From contig NZ_CP073710.1 in the NCBI RefSeq assembly GCF_021184045.1, forward strand, positions 1,870,685-1,934,684: 64,000 bases of DNA. Direction: 5' to 3'. The position numbers were made by a program, and so were the translations under genes. The stretch comes from Methanococcoides orientis (GTDB lineage: Archaea > Halobacteriota > Methanosarcinia > Methanosarcinales > Methanosarcinaceae). Of this stretch, positions 19,339-29,075 are shown piece by piece. Position 1 is the stretch's first letter. Every line of letters starts with the position of its first letter. The notes below the pieces were generated by a model. It worked only from the letters and a program-made list of their open reading frames with translations, did no database searches and was not told the origin of the DNA.

Positions 19339-19563
19339 TCACCATAACCAACGAGTTTCTTTCCTCGTATTTAGGCCTAAAAGTATTGTCAGTACAATAC
19401 ATATTATCCACGCAGTGATAGAAGCTAACAGATCAAAGGACCCCATTGTATCTCTTAGCGCATAGATAAGAATCAATTCAATCATACCGCCCAATAAGAG
19501 AGCAAGTACCCATTTTGTAAACTGCCCATTTGGCCTCCACTCCGATTCTAAAGCAATTCTCAT
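19339..19563 (-). CDS. Small two-helix membrane protein, hypothetical
   Basis: 74 residues with two predicted transmembrane helices (about 17-36 and 43-63) and a basic end (NTRKETRWLW). No family recognised. It is the leftmost gene of the element and divergent from the large surface protein at 19667. It could be an accessory membrane protein of the element; a chance frame cannot be excluded. Confidence 0.45.
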   Translation of the reverse strand: MRIALESEWRPNGQFTKWVLALLLGGMIELILIYALRDTMGSFDLLASITAWIICIVLTILLGLNTRKETRWLW

Positions 19564-19666
19564 CGAATTTTTAGTAATTCAAATAACTATATTAACGATG
19601 TTTAAGAATTGATGTGAGGAATTGTCTCTTCTTTGATTTATGAGGCTAAAATTTGGAGTCGTATTA

Positions 19667-22600
19667 ATGAGAAACGAATTATTTAGGAAGTTTGGTATTG
19701 GTATCCTCTTTGCATTCTTAATGCTGAGTGTTGTTACTATGGCGAGTGCAGAAGAAATAGACGTGACATTTGTAAGCAATTATGATACTGGTAGTGCATG
19801 TGATGTTGCTATCTCCGGCAATTATGCATACGTAGCTGATGTTTCCAACGGTCTTGTGATCGTAGACATCAGTGATCCTGTAAAACCAACACGTGTAGGA
19901 AGCTATGGTGCTTCAGCACAAGGTGTTGCTGTCTCTGGCAACTACGCCTACGTAGCCGATTATATCAATGGTCTCTTGATTATTGATATCAGCAACCCCT
20001 CAGCACCAGCACTTGCAGGAAATTATGATATTTCTCCTTATACGTTTGGTGTTGATGTTTCCGGCAACTACGCCTATCTGGCCGATTACAGCAATGGTCT
20101 TGTGATCGTTGATATCAGTACCCCCTCAAAACCAACATTTGCAGGTAGATGTGATACTTATTATTATGCACGCGATGTTGCTGTCTACGGCAACTACGCT
20201 TACCTTGCAGATAACTCCTATGGCCTATTAATTATTGATATCAGCAACCCCTCAACACCAACAATTGTAGGAAATTGTGATCCTGCGAGTTATACACACG
20301 AAGCTGATGTCTCCGGCAACTATGCTTACGTATTAGATTATTTAAATGGTTTTGTGATAGCTGACATAAGTGACCCCACAGCACCAATTCCTGTAGGAAA
20401 TTATAATTCTGGTGCTAGTGGAATCGGAATTTCTGCCTACGACAATTACGTCTACGTATCCGATCGGACTAATGGTCTTGTTATTGTGAATGTCAGTGAC
20501 CCCACAGCACCAACACTTGCAGGTAGTTATGCTTGTGACTCTGCAAATGATGTTGTTGTCTCCGGTAATTATGCCTACGTAGCCGATGGGTACAAAGGTC
20601 TTACTATCCTTCACATGGCACCATTAGTATCAAACAATGCACCAATAGCCACAATTTCTTCAGTTTTCCCGAATCCTGCATTTGAATGCATGCCTATAGA
20701 GTTCGATGCATCAAGTTCATCAGATCCTGATGGGGATATTCTTACTTACAGGTGGGACTTCGATAACGATGGTATATGGGACTACGAGTCATCAGAACCT
20801 ACAGCAACATACACGTGGGATGATGACTATACTGGAACCGTCACTCTCGAAGTAAATGATGGTGAGTTTACAGATACTGCTACTACAACATTAACTGTAA
20901 ACAATGTTGCACCAGTCGTAGATGCAGGATCTGACCAGAGCGTTCATGAAGGTTCTAATGTTGGATTCTTTGGAACTTTCAGTGATGTAGGATTCCTCGA
21001 TACTCACACAATCTTGTGGGACTTTGGTGACGGTTTTACAGAATCCGGAACCCTGACACCTTCACATGTTTACACAGATAGTGGAACCTACACAGTCACC
21101 CTCACAGTAACAGATGATGATGGCGGTATTGGAACTGATACTCTTACGACAACAGTGACTATGGCGAGCTCAGAAGAGATGGATGTAGAATTCACAAGCC
21201 ATTATGATACTCCCAGTTATGCATTTGATGTTGATGTTTTCGGCAATTACGCCTATGTAGCTGACAAAGACAATGGTCTTGTGATTGTTGATATTAGTGA
21301 ACCATCAGAACCAGCATTTACGGCCAGGTATGATACTGATAATGATGCAAGAGGTGTTGTTGTCTCAGACGACTACGCTTACGTAGCCGATAATTCGAAT
21401 GGCCTTGTTATCGTGGATGTCAGCAACCCAGCAGCACCTAAACTTGCAGGCAAGTATAATACTGATGGTTATGCATGGCGTGTTGCTGTCTCAGGCGACT
21501 ATGCTTACGTAGCCGATTGGACTAATGGTCTTGTGATTGTGGATGTCAGAAATCCAGAAGCACCAACACTTGCAGGCTGGTATGATACTGATTCTGCATT
21601 TGGTGTTGATGTTTCCGGCGACTACGCCTATGTAGCTGACAAAGACAATGGTCTTGTTATCGTTGACATAAGTAATCCAACAGCACCTGAACTTGCAAGT
21701 AATTATGGTGCTAATGATGCAAGGGGTGTTGTTGTCTCAGGCGACTACGCTTACGTAGCCGATAATTCGAATGGTCTTGCTATCTTGGATGTCAGCAACC
21801 CAGCAGCACCTAAACTTGCGAGTAATTGCGACACTGCTGGGTTTGCATGCGATGTTGTTGTCTCCGGCGACTATGCCTACGTAGCCGATAATTCGAATGG
21901 CCTTGTTGTCGTGGATGTCAGCAATCCAGAAGCACCAACACTTGCAGGAAATTACGATACGGCTGATAACTCAAAAGGTGTTGCTGTCTCAGGCAATTAT
22001 GCCTACGTAGCCGATGGGACAACTGGTCTTGTGATTCTTCAAATAACACCACCAATCTCAAACAATGCACCAACGGCCACAATTTCTTCAACCACTCCAG
22101 ACCCTGCATTTGAAGGGATGCCTATAGAGTTCGATGCATCAAGTTCATCAGATCCTGATGGGGATATTCTTACTTACAGGTGGGACTTCGATAACGATGG
22201 TATATGTGACTACGAATCATCAGAACCTACAGCAACATACACTTGGGATGATGACTATACTGGAACCGTCGCGCTCGAAGTAAATGATGGTGAGTTTACA
22301 GATACTGCTACTACAACATTAACTGTCAACAATGTTGCACCAGTTGTGGATGCAATTGAAATTGAAAATACTATAAATGAAAATGAGATTGCAACCGTTT
22401 CTGGTTCCATCAATGACCTTGGACTCCTTGACACCTTTGAGGTGGTAATAGATTGGGGTGACGGTACTAATGCTGAAACCTTCAGCTATCCAGCAGAAAC
22501 TACTGCATTCAGTGAAACTCACCAGTATCTGGATGATGATCCTAGTAGCACACAATCAGACGAATATACTGTGACTGTAACTGTCTCTGATGATGATGGG

Positions 22601-23383
22601 GGCGTTGATACTGCATCTACTATTGTAAGGGTGAACAATGTTGCACCGGAAAGAATCTCATTGTCTTTCCCATTTGAGCCTATATCAGTAAATGAACCTC
22701 TAACAATCAGTTCAGACTACACTGATGTAGGAACTTTAGATACACACACAGTAACTATAGATTGGGGTGAGGGTGACAGTGCATCTGATGTTAGTGTTTC
22801 TTCTTTAAATGCAGATTACTCATCTCACTCATACACGAGTGCCGGAGTATACAAAATTAGTTTAACAGTAACAGATGATGACCAAGGTTCTGCTTCCATA
22901 ACTTCTGATCAATATGTTGTTGTCTATGACTCCGATGGTGGATTTGTGACTGGTGGTGGATGGATTGAGTCACCAGAAGGTGCTTATTTCCCTGATCCTG
23001 CTCTTACTGGAAAAGCCACATTTGGTTTTGTTTCCAAATACAAGAAGGGAGCAACTGTGCCTACAGGTTCAACTGAGTTCCAGTTCAAGGTGGCTGATCT
23101 GAATTTCCATTCTGATGAATATGAGTGGCTCGTTGTTGCAGGTTCAAAGGCCAAATACAAGGGAACTGGTACGATCAATGGTGAAGGCAACTATGGATTT
23201 ATGTTGACCGCAATCGACGCAGAACTCACACCAAGCACAGAGGTTGACATGTTCAGGATAAAGATATGGGATAAAGACGATGGCGATGCTGTGGTCTACG
23301 ACAATATGTTGGGAGCAGATGAGGGCGAAGATCCAACAACAGCAATTGGTGGAGGAGCAATAAAAATCCACCAAACAAAATAA
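19667..23383 (+). CDS. Giant secreted LVIVD-repeat / PKD protein
   Basis: 1238 residues. A signal peptide ends near TMASAEE. Then come about seven LVIVD repeats (GNYAYVAD-x4-GLVIVDIS, ~42 residues each), a pair of PKD domains, a second block of about seven LVIVD repeats, three more PKD domains, and a C-terminal domain starting VTGGGWIESPEGAYF that matches post-COAP-1-type tails. LVIVD repeats are thought to fold as beta-propellers. The second half begins with a copy of the sequence right after the signal peptide (TMASSEEMDV), so the mature protein arose by tandem duplication. No membrane anchor is visible at the end. The start at 19667 is set by GGAG 8 bp upstream. It probably acts in adhesion or surface cover; cargo of the tRNA-Arg element. 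Confidence 0.88.
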   Translation: MRNELFRKFGIGILFAFLMLSVVTMASAEEIDVTFVSNYDTGSACDVAISGNYAYVADVSNGLVIVDISDPVKPTRVGSYGASAQGVAVSGNYAYVADYINGLLIIDISNPSAPALAGNYDISPYTFGVDVSGNYAYLADYSNGLVIVDISTPSKPTFAGRCDTYYYARDVAVYGNYAYLADNSYGLLIIDISNPSTPTIVGNCDPASYTHEADVSGNYAYVLDYLNGFVIADISDPTAPIPVGNYNSGASGIGISAYDNYVYVSDRTNGLVIVNVSDPTAPTLAGSYACDSANDVVVSGNYAYVADGYKGLTILHMAPLVSNNAPIATISSVFPNPAFECMPIEFDASSSSDPDGDILTYRWDFDNDGIWDYESSEPTATYTWDDDYTGTVTLEVNDGEFTDTATTTLTVNNVAPVVDAGSDQSVHEGSNVGFFGTFSDVGFLDTHTILWDFGDGFTESGTLTPSHVYTDSGTYTVTLTVTDDDGGIGTDTLTTTVTMASSEEMDVEFTSHYDTPSYAFDVDVFGNYAYVADKDNGLVIVDISEPSEPAFTARYDTDNDARGVVVSDDYAYVADNSNGLVIVDVSNPAAPKLAGKYNTDGYAWRVAVSGDYAYVADWTNGLVIVDVRNPEAPTLAGWYDTDSAFGVDVSGDYAYVADKDNGLVIVDISNPTAPELASNYGANDARGVVVSGDYAYVADNSNGLAILDVSNPAAPKLASNCDTAGFACDVVVSGDYAYVADNSNGLVVVDVSNPEAPTLAGNYDTADNSKGVAVSGNYAYVADGTTGLVILQITPPISNNAPTATISSTTPDPAFEGMPIEFDASSSSDPDGDILTYRWDFDNDGICDYESSEPTATYTWDDDYTGTVALEVNDGEFTDTATTTLTVNNVAPVVDAIEIENTINENEIATVSGSINDLGLLDTFEVVIDWGDGTNAETFSYPAETTAFSETHQYLDDDPSSTQSDEYTVTVTVSDDDGGVDTASTIVRVNNVAPERISLSFPFEPISVNEPLTISSDYTDVGTLDTHTVTIDWGEGDSASDVSVSSLNADYSSHSYTSAGVYKISLTVTDDDQGSASITSDQYVVVYDSDGGFVTGGGWIESPEGAYFPDPALTGKATFGFVSKYKKGATVPTGSTEFQFKVADLNFHSDEYEWLVVAGSKAKYKGTGTINGEGNYGFMLTAIDAELTPSTEVDMFRIKIWDKDDGDAVVYDNMLGADEGEDPTTAIGGGAIKIHQTK

Positions 23384-23393
23384 TTGCATAAGT

Positions 23394-23435
23394 GTGGAGA
23401 ATACAAAATTCTCCACGAACTTTTTATTTTTGTGA
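23394..23435 (+). terminator. Terminator after the LVIVD/PKD gene
   Basis: A perfect 8-bp stem (GTGGAGAA with TTCTCCAC, 23394-23401 and 23409-23416) and a 7-nt loop are followed by CTTTTTATTTTT. It lies 10 bp after the stop codon. Confidence 0.75.
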
Positions 23436-23646
23436 TGCTGATTTTTTTCCTCTCTAAAGTTGTTAATGGACCATTTTTTGTAAAGAGTATGAAATTATAT
23501 TACATTTGATTTCTTCAAAATGGATGTGCTCCTATTCCACAATACATGGGGTTTAAAAATAATTTTTCATATTTCTGCAATAAATAGTACAAAAATATAA
23601 ATATTAAAACCTAAAACTAGGAAGAGCTTAAAATATAATATAGGTT

Positions 23647-25365
23647 GTGATTTTAATTAAAAAGTATGTGGTGATTTTAACAATTGTTCTAGCTTTAATA
23701 ACAGCGGGAGCTTCAAGCGCTGCAGAAGGCGTTGAGGAATGGAATGTAACCTTTGGGGGGGATGAAAACGAATATGGAGGGTCCGTCCAGCAGACCTCCG
23801 ACGGTGGATATATCATACTTAGTTCCGCAAATATCTCTGGTTCTTATGATATGTGGCTTATTAAGACCAACAACCTCGGTTCCGAGGAATGGAATGTAAC
23901 CTTTGGTGGGGATGAACGTGAATATGGAGAGTACGTCCAGCAGACTACCGATGGTGGATATATTCTAGCTGGAAGTAAAGAGACTTTTTATGGATGGGAT
24001 GACGGGTGGCTTATTAAGACCAACGACACAGGTTCCGAGGAATGGAATGTAACCTTTGGTAACAGTGGATATTATGATGAGACGTTATATTCTGTCCAGC
24101 AGACCTCTGATGGCGGATATATTGTAGCCGGTGAGAGTGATAATTACGATGATTATGACATGTGGGTTATCAAGACCAACGAAACGGGTTCCAAGGAATG
24201 GAGTTATACCTATGATGGTGGTCTTGATGACATGGCAATGACTGTCCAGCAGACCAACGATGGTGGATATATTGTAGCTGGTGAAAAAGAGGTTCCCTAC
24301 TCAGGTACTACTGGTGCCATTGAGGGTGACGCATTGCTTGTTAAGCTCAGCGACACAGGTTCCGAGGAATGGGTTGTAACTTCAGGCGTGGGATTTATAA
24401 CAGAGGTTGCAAATTCTGTCCAGCAGACCTCCGATGGTGGATATATTCTAGCTGGTGACTCATATTATGGTGATGATGAAATGTTCGTTGTCAAAACCAA
24501 CGACTCAGGTTTCGAGGAATGGAATGCAACTTATACTGGTGACTATGCAAATTCTGTCCAGCAGACCTCCGATGATGGATATATTGTAGCTGGTGAAAAA
24601 TATCCACATGGCATGTACTTAATCAAAATCAACGATACAGGTTTCGAGGAATGGATTCTTCCTATTGGTGATAAGTATGGGTCTGGTAGTGCAAACTCCG
24701 TCCAACATACCTCCGATGGTGGATATATTGTAGTCGGTGAAATATATAATGGTGATAATCGTAACATATGCCTTGCCAAGATAAAAGAAAACAATGCTCC
24801 TGTGTTGTTCCCAATAGGTGATCAAAGCATTAATGAGACTGAAAATCTCAATTTCACAATTACTGCCGATGATGCTGATGCCGGTGATATTCTAACCTAT
24901 ACCTCCGATAATCTTCCCACAGGTGCTACATTTAATGACAGTACATGTGTATTTTCGTGGACACCTTCCAGCTCCCAGTCTGGGGTTTATTTGGTCGAGT
25001 TTACTGTTTCCGATGGCGCTCTGAGTGATTCAGAAACCATTAGTATCACAGTCAATAATGTTGACACCGGTGACAGTTCCTCTGATGATAGTTCCTCCAA
25101 GCGTAGTTCCTCCGGTGGCACTGGTAATGCAGTAATCGTACCAGTTCAGGAAGAAACTGAAGAGATGGAAGAGAATACCACTTCCAGTTCAGATGGCATT
25201 GGTAATGCAACCATAATAGTTCCTGAAGAGGAAACACCTGAAGAGGAAGTTGTTGAAGAAACATATGAAATGGAAGCAGAAACTGAGGCAACTCCAGGCT
25301 TCAGCACAATGTTGACAACTGGCATTCTGTTATCAGCATATGTTATTTACAGAAGGAAGGATTGA
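23647..25365 (+). CDS. Secreted repeat protein with Ig-like domain and PGF-CTERM-like anchor
   Basis: 572 residues. A signal peptide (about 1-28) is followed by about eight imperfect repeats of ~45-60 residues built on EEWNVTFGG and VQQTSDGGYIVAG, likely blades of a beta-propeller. A putative Ig-like domain (about 385-470, DADAGDILTYTSDNLP), a Ser-rich and acidic linker, then TPGF, one hydrophobic helix and RRKD follow; this is the layout of PGF-CTERM substrates of archaeosortase A, so the protein should be cut and lipid-anchored on the cell surface. The GTG at 23647 is taken as start. It is the second surface-protein cargo gene of the element, with its own terminator. Confidence 0.85.
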   Translation: MILIKKYVVILTIVLALITAGASSAAEGVEEWNVTFGGDENEYGGSVQQTSDGGYIILSSANISGSYDMWLIKTNNLGSEEWNVTFGGDEREYGEYVQQTTDGGYILAGSKETFYGWDDGWLIKTNDTGSEEWNVTFGNSGYYDETLYSVQQTSDGGYIVAGESDNYDDYDMWVIKTNETGSKEWSYTYDGGLDDMAMTVQQTNDGGYIVAGEKEVPYSGTTGAIEGDALLVKLSDTGSEEWVVTSGVGFITEVANSVQQTSDGGYILAGDSYYGDDEMFVVKTNDSGFEEWNATYTGDYANSVQQTSDDGYIVAGEKYPHGMYLIKINDTGFEEWILPIGDKYGSGSANSVQHTSDGGYIVVGEIYNGDNRNICLAKIKENNAPVLFPIGDQSINETENLNFTITADDADAGDILTYTSDNLPTGATFNDSTCVFSWTPSSSQSGVYLVEFTVSDGALSDSETISITVNNVDTGDSSSDDSSSKRSSSGGTGNAVIVPVQEETEEMEENTTSSSDGIGNATIIVPEEETPEEEVVEETYEMEAETEATPGFSTMLTTGILLSAYVIYRRKD

Positions 25366-25390
25366 TAAACAATCCTTCTTATCTTTTTTA
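25357..25390 (+). terminator. Terminator after the PGF-CTERM-like gene
   Basis: A perfect 8-bp stem AAGGATTG/CAATCCTT with a 5-nt loop overlaps the stop codon and is followed by TCTTATCTTTTTT. Confidence 0.75.
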
Positions 25391-25516
25391 ATTTCACTCT
25401 TATTTTGAAGTTACTTTCTTTTTAAAGTGGATGCAATACAATTATTTCTAAAATAAATGTGTTGTCATTTTAAGTAATTCAACAGACATATGTTTCCCTC
25501 AGTCCAAAGAGTAATC

Positions 25517-25729
25517 TTAAGAATAGTAGCTTTGATTTTCTTTTACTCTTGAAATCCTAATTACATTCACATCCGCATTAGGTTCATGCTCTTCAATATC
25601 TGCAATTTGCGTCATAGCTGCCTCTTCCTCAGGACTACCTTCAATAAAAATGAACGCATGGAACTTTCCAGTTCCGTTTATGCGTCTCTCCAGCAGCTTG
25701 AGCTTACGTTCAAGTGCCATGATGCTCAT
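25517..25729 (-). CDS. Small element protein, hypothetical (70 aa)
   Basis: Last gene of the element's replication operon; its ATG overlaps the stop of the 91-aa gene (ATGA), so it is translationally coupled. It has a basic N-terminus (ALERKLKLLERRING) and an acidic middle (EGSPEEEAAM), and no recognised family. It may be a small partner of the replication protein; not testable from sequence. Confidence 0.55.
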   Translation of the reverse strand: MSIMALERKLKLLERRINGTGKFHAFIFIEGSPEEEAAMTQIADIEEHEPNADVNVIRISRVKENQSYYS

Positions 25730-26001
25730 CTGTTGGTCTCCTCACATGCCGCCTCGAGCAGCTCCAGTCTTGCCTTGACATCCTCAAGCTCTTCATCCCT
25801 CAGGACCATGTTGTGGGTCTGGATGGCAGTCATAAGAACTCTTAGGTACTTCAGTTTGATATTGTCACCCTCACGCTCCCTGAAGCGCTGTACTTTGACC
25901 CGATCGTAGATGTCCTGAATTACCTCTGATGAAAGAGATAAAAGCCCATCACGGTTTAATTTTTTTAAGCAATCCGAGTCAATGCTGGTTTCATTTATCA
26001 T
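25726..26001 (-). CDS. Small helical element protein, hypothetical (91 aa)
   Basis: A mostly helical, charged protein with no recognised family. It lies 49 bp downstream of the primase/helicase gene and overlaps the next gene by 4 bp. The C-terminal half (RDEELEDVKARLELLEAA) has heptad character and may form a coiled coil. A replication accessory or DNA-binding protein is a guess from operon position. Confidence 0.6.
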   Translation of the reverse strand: MINETSIDSDCLKKLNRDGLLSLSSEVIQDIYDRVKVQRFREREGDNIKLKYLRVLMTAIQTHNMVLRDEELEDVKARLELLEAACEETNR

Positions 26002-26049
26002 TTTCGGCCTCCATATTGTTGCATTTCCGAGGTGGTTGACAATTATATG

Positions 26050-28695
26050 TCAGTTATAGTCCCCCTTCTGCTTATCGTCAATATTGAAGATTCTCATGAC
26101 TACTCGCTTTACATTGTTGAGTTGGTCTGGAGGGACCTTGTGTTTTCTACAATACTCGTGGGTTACACCAACATAGTTACTTGAGTTGATAGTTTCCTGC
26201 AAGGTTTCTTCCCACTTATGGCACCATTGTTCCAGTTTGAACAAGTCCAGACCATGACCATTCTCTTGTTTCACTGATTGCACCAACTTCACCGTATCAT
26301 CTGTAATATCATGTTCAAAAGTTGCGCGTATAGCTGTGTTATTACCACCTTTATCCTGATTCTTCACCAATTTCACCTCACCTTTTGTTCCCTCTGTGAA
26401 ACAGTGAAGTTCGTGAAGCGCGCGAAGTTTGTGAAAACTCTTGCTTGTATCGATGTTTATCTTTTTACTGTCATCCAGTAGCACATAAGCCATAGCACCG
26501 GTATCTGTTACTTTGTGTTCAGATATTGCTTTTGATTCCAGTAGCGTTTCAATACAATCATCGAAATCTTTCTTTTTTAATTTCGAGTATCGCAAAAGGC
26601 GTGATCGATCAGATGTCCCACCCAGACGTCTTAAAGCAGAGACTACTTTTTCAATCTGGTTGTATCGGATATCTTCCTGAAGGCGATCAATAATGTTCAG
26701 ACAGGAAGGTAAGAAATAATCAATTACAAGAGAGGAGGCTAATATAATACTCCTCTTGTGCATAGTAGTACTTATTTCAGGCATCCCTATTTCAATCAAC
26801 ATCGCAATCTTAAGTATGTGTACTTGTGCACGGCCTACTGCAGAATTAACCATATCATTATCTGCTTTTTCAGCCTCATCTTCAAGAGCTTCCAATATCT
26901 GATTATAATATTCCATTGCATCATCATCAACTTCGAAAAGAATCATGTTGCAATCTTTGAAGTGGTTATACAATATCCTGATACGGGCTTGAAGCTTTGC
27001 CCACATATTGACATCTTCCTTCGTTTCAACCTCTAGCGGCTTTCGCTCATGTCTATAGTTAGGATACGCATACAAGAAACGATAACCATAGCCGGACTCG
27101 AAGTCTTCAATTCGCATGTATCTGGAGAAATTATCCGGAGTGGAGGCATAGAGATGAGTCACACACGGTGACTTGACAACATACTCCTTCGGCTTGTTAT
27201 TTTTTCCTGAAGCAAGTGTCTTCTTGTAGTCCTGGCAATCATAAATCGCGCACTCTGCTTCAAAAATCCCCTCGTTATACTTTTTGTGGTATTTTGCAAA
27301 AAGTCCTGCAGCTTCATCCCTTACAAAATTGCATATTGGATGTTCTGAAAGTGTTTCCAGATAGCCTTCAATTGAATAGTCATCATTGTATAGTGTGGTA
27401 TCTGTAGCACTTGCATAGATACTTCGTGCTTTATTCACAACTGTGGATTTTCTGCTGGTTGTAGATTTCCCCAACACTATCACCCATATATTCGGTTTTA
27501 CTACTTCCTGTTTCAACCGTAGCTCGACCTTACCCTGTGTAGCTGCCGACAGCATCCAAAGGGCTGAAGTAACCTGATACTCGTAATACCCATCTGTTAT
27601 GCTGCTCATCCACGATGTAAGCTGATTGATCAAATGTTGTTCAGGTAAGACCTCTTTTAGGTCAACCATGCGCCTGTTTTTCTGTTTGATAGCCAGCTCC
27701 TTTAGTTCTTCCTGACTTATTTCGGTTACATCTTTTTCAGTATCATTGTCTCTCTCATAGGTCGGAGGAGTGTATATTTCAGTAAGGCCATCAAGTGCAA
27801 AGTGTATAGTCATCTCCCCATATGTGAGATTTCCACGTTTTTCATCCCATTTTGGACGGATAAGTTGTGATCTCCTAAATAACCGGTCAATTTGCGAGAG
27901 ATCCTGTGTGTAAAACGCAAGGATACTGCAAAGAGCCTGATCTGCTGCACTGTGATCTCCCTCGTGCATTGATGTGTACCCTTCATATAATGCTTCGAAT
28001 TTATCCGCATTCCTGGCACCCATACATAAAGATATGACTTTTTCATCAGTTAGTTCTGGGCTTTTCGTGAATGAAAACGCCGACTTGGAAGTTCCTTCCT
28101 CCTTTTCAGGTTTTAGTCGATTATACATTGCTTGTATCGCATCTTTTGGAACATCATTGATATCTGTGGGTGTACCATCTAAATGTTGGCCAGTGACTAC
28201 AAAGAAACGACCATGATCGTACATCTCACCACTAGGCATGTTAACACCTTTCTCACTGGGGACCTTTCCTTTTCCTATTACGTGTACACCGGTGCCACTT
28301 TGCGAGATTTCTGCATAACTACCCATACTGTGAATCTCTGCGAGTGCATCGGAATAATATTCGCCAGTTTCTGTATTTTTGATGTCATCCCAGTCCATTC
28401 CAATAAAACCATTTTCAATCACAAAAGCAATACCTGCATAGTTTCCCGTCTTATAATCATGGATGGCCTCATCATATGTCGACCAGGTATTAGGATCAGT
28501 GCTGCTTGCCAACTCATCACCACACTTATTGGGGTCTGATTTCTTGCTGGTTGCACGATATGGTCTTTTTACATCCTTCCAGTTCCCATCTTTATCCTTT
28601 TCTTTTGTGAGCTTCCAAAGTATCCATTGAGGAAGCATTTTTAATTCTTCGGGGATTCCATCTTCATTTACTTTGATTACTGGAGCAAGGGTCAT
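26050..28695 (-). CDS. Primase-polymerase/helicase replication protein of the element
   Basis: 881 residues. The N-terminal ~200 residues look like an archaeo-eukaryotic primase-polymerase: a GMDWDD acidic motif and SQSGTGVHVIGKG, the conserved Ser/His segment, with a start similar to NrS-1-like phage polymerases. A helicase of DUF3987-like type follows, with Walker A LGKSTTSRKST near residue 407. A C-terminal region of ~200 residues (YSKLKKKDFDDCI) resembles a winged helix. Such proteins can prime and unwind DNA for plasmid or virus replication. Its ATG overlaps the upstream stop by 4 bp. An in-place role as replication initiator is inferred. Confidence 0.82.
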   Translation of the reverse strand: MTLAPVIKVNEDGIPEELKMLPQWILWKLTKEKDKDGNWKDVKRPYRATSKKSDPNKCGDELASSTDPNTWSTYDEAIHDYKTGNYAGIAFVIENGFIGMDWDDIKNTETGEYYSDALAEIHSMGSYAEISQSGTGVHVIGKGKVPSEKGVNMPSGEMYDHGRFFVVTGQHLDGTPTDINDVPKDAIQAMYNRLKPEKEEGTSKSAFSFTKSPELTDEKVISLCMGARNADKFEALYEGYTSMHEGDHSAADQALCSILAFYTQDLSQIDRLFRRSQLIRPKWDEKRGNLTYGEMTIHFALDGLTEIYTPPTYERDNDTEKDVTEISQEELKELAIKQKNRRMVDLKEVLPEQHLINQLTSWMSSITDGYYEYQVTSALWMLSAATQGKVELRLKQEVVKPNIWVIVLGKSTTSRKSTVVNKARSIYASATDTTLYNDDYSIEGYLETLSEHPICNFVRDEAAGLFAKYHKKYNEGIFEAECAIYDCQDYKKTLASGKNNKPKEYVVKSPCVTHLYASTPDNFSRYMRIEDFESGYGYRFLYAYPNYRHERKPLEVETKEDVNMWAKLQARIRILYNHFKDCNMILFEVDDDAMEYYNQILEALEDEAEKADNDMVNSAVGRAQVHILKIAMLIEIGMPEISTTMHKRSIILASSLVIDYFLPSCLNIIDRLQEDIRYNQIEKVVSALRRLGGTSDRSRLLRYSKLKKKDFDDCIETLLESKAISEHKVTDTGAMAYVLLDDSKKINIDTSKSFHKLRALHELHCFTEGTKGEVKLVKNQDKGGNNTAIRATFEHDITDDTVKLVQSVKQENGHGLDLFKLEQWCHKWEETLQETINSSNYVGVTHEYCRKHKVPPDQLNNVKRVVMRIFNIDDKQKGDYN

Positions 28696-28847
28696 TTTTC
28701 TGCCTCCATAACTTCACTGGCAAAGTCAACCAACATTTTTAGTATTGGATTTGTTTTCTCAATAATCATATACAGTTCCGGGTCATTGTGTACTGCTGCA
28801 AACTTCTGGATAAGAGGGTGAGTTTTGAGAACTTCAAGATCTTTCAT
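28692..28847 (-). CDS. 51-aa protein coupled to the primase gene, hypothetical
   Basis: It starts at the ATG at 28847, preceded by a strong Shine-Dalgarno (GGAGGTG), and overlaps the upstream RHH gene by 14 bp. The stop overlaps the primase start (ATGA). The product MKDLEVLKTHPLIQKFAAVH... is amphipathic and helical. No family recognised. The tight coupling suggests it works with the replication protein. Confidence 0.6.
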   Translation of the reverse strand: MKDLEVLKTHPLIQKFAAVHNDPELYMIIEKTNPILKMLVDFASEVMEAEK

Positions 28848-28989
28848 CCTCACACCTCCGCACATGTTCCTTAATTGCAATTTCAGCTTCAGTCTTTATC
28901 GCACCGCGGAATTTTTTGTGTTTTTTGAAAGCATATTCCCGCAATAGCTGTGCAATTTCTGAATCGATTTTGATATCTGTTCGAGGCAT
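28834..28989 (-). CDS. Ribbon-helix-helix-like DNA-binding protein (51 aa)
   Basis: A short gene starting MPRTDIKIDSEIAQLLREYA and ending CEDERS. A short beta-strand-like start followed by two basic helices is the pattern of CopG/Arc-type regulators, which control plasmid copy number or partition. It is the first gene of the replication operon and is divergent from the winged-helix gene at 29076, with an inverted repeat between them. The family call is from layout only. Confidence 0.6.
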   Translation of the reverse strand: MPRTDIKIDSEIAQLLREYAFKKHKKFRGAIKTEAEIAIKEHVRRCEDERS

Positions 28990-29026
28990 AATAGACAGTT
29001 AGACCAACACAAATAAATAGATTTAC

Positions 29027-29060
29027 AAGGTTATATTATAATAATACTAAAAATAACCTT
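29027..29060. promoter_or_regulatory. Operator-like inverted repeat between divergent regulators
   Basis: AAGGTTAT (29027-29034) and ATAACCTT (29053-29060) are perfect inverted copies with 18 AT-rich bp between them, inside the 86-bp region shared by the replication operon and the winged-helix gene. It could be bound by either regulator to balance both transcripts. Confidence 0.45.
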
Positions 29061-29075
29061 AAAAGGGAATTAATA

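Noticed and set aside
19800-22030. Regular DNA repeats that might suggest a CRISPR array or satellite.
   Set aside because: The period (~125-140 bp) keeps one reading frame and encodes LVIVD protein repeats; there are no short repeats with unique spacers.
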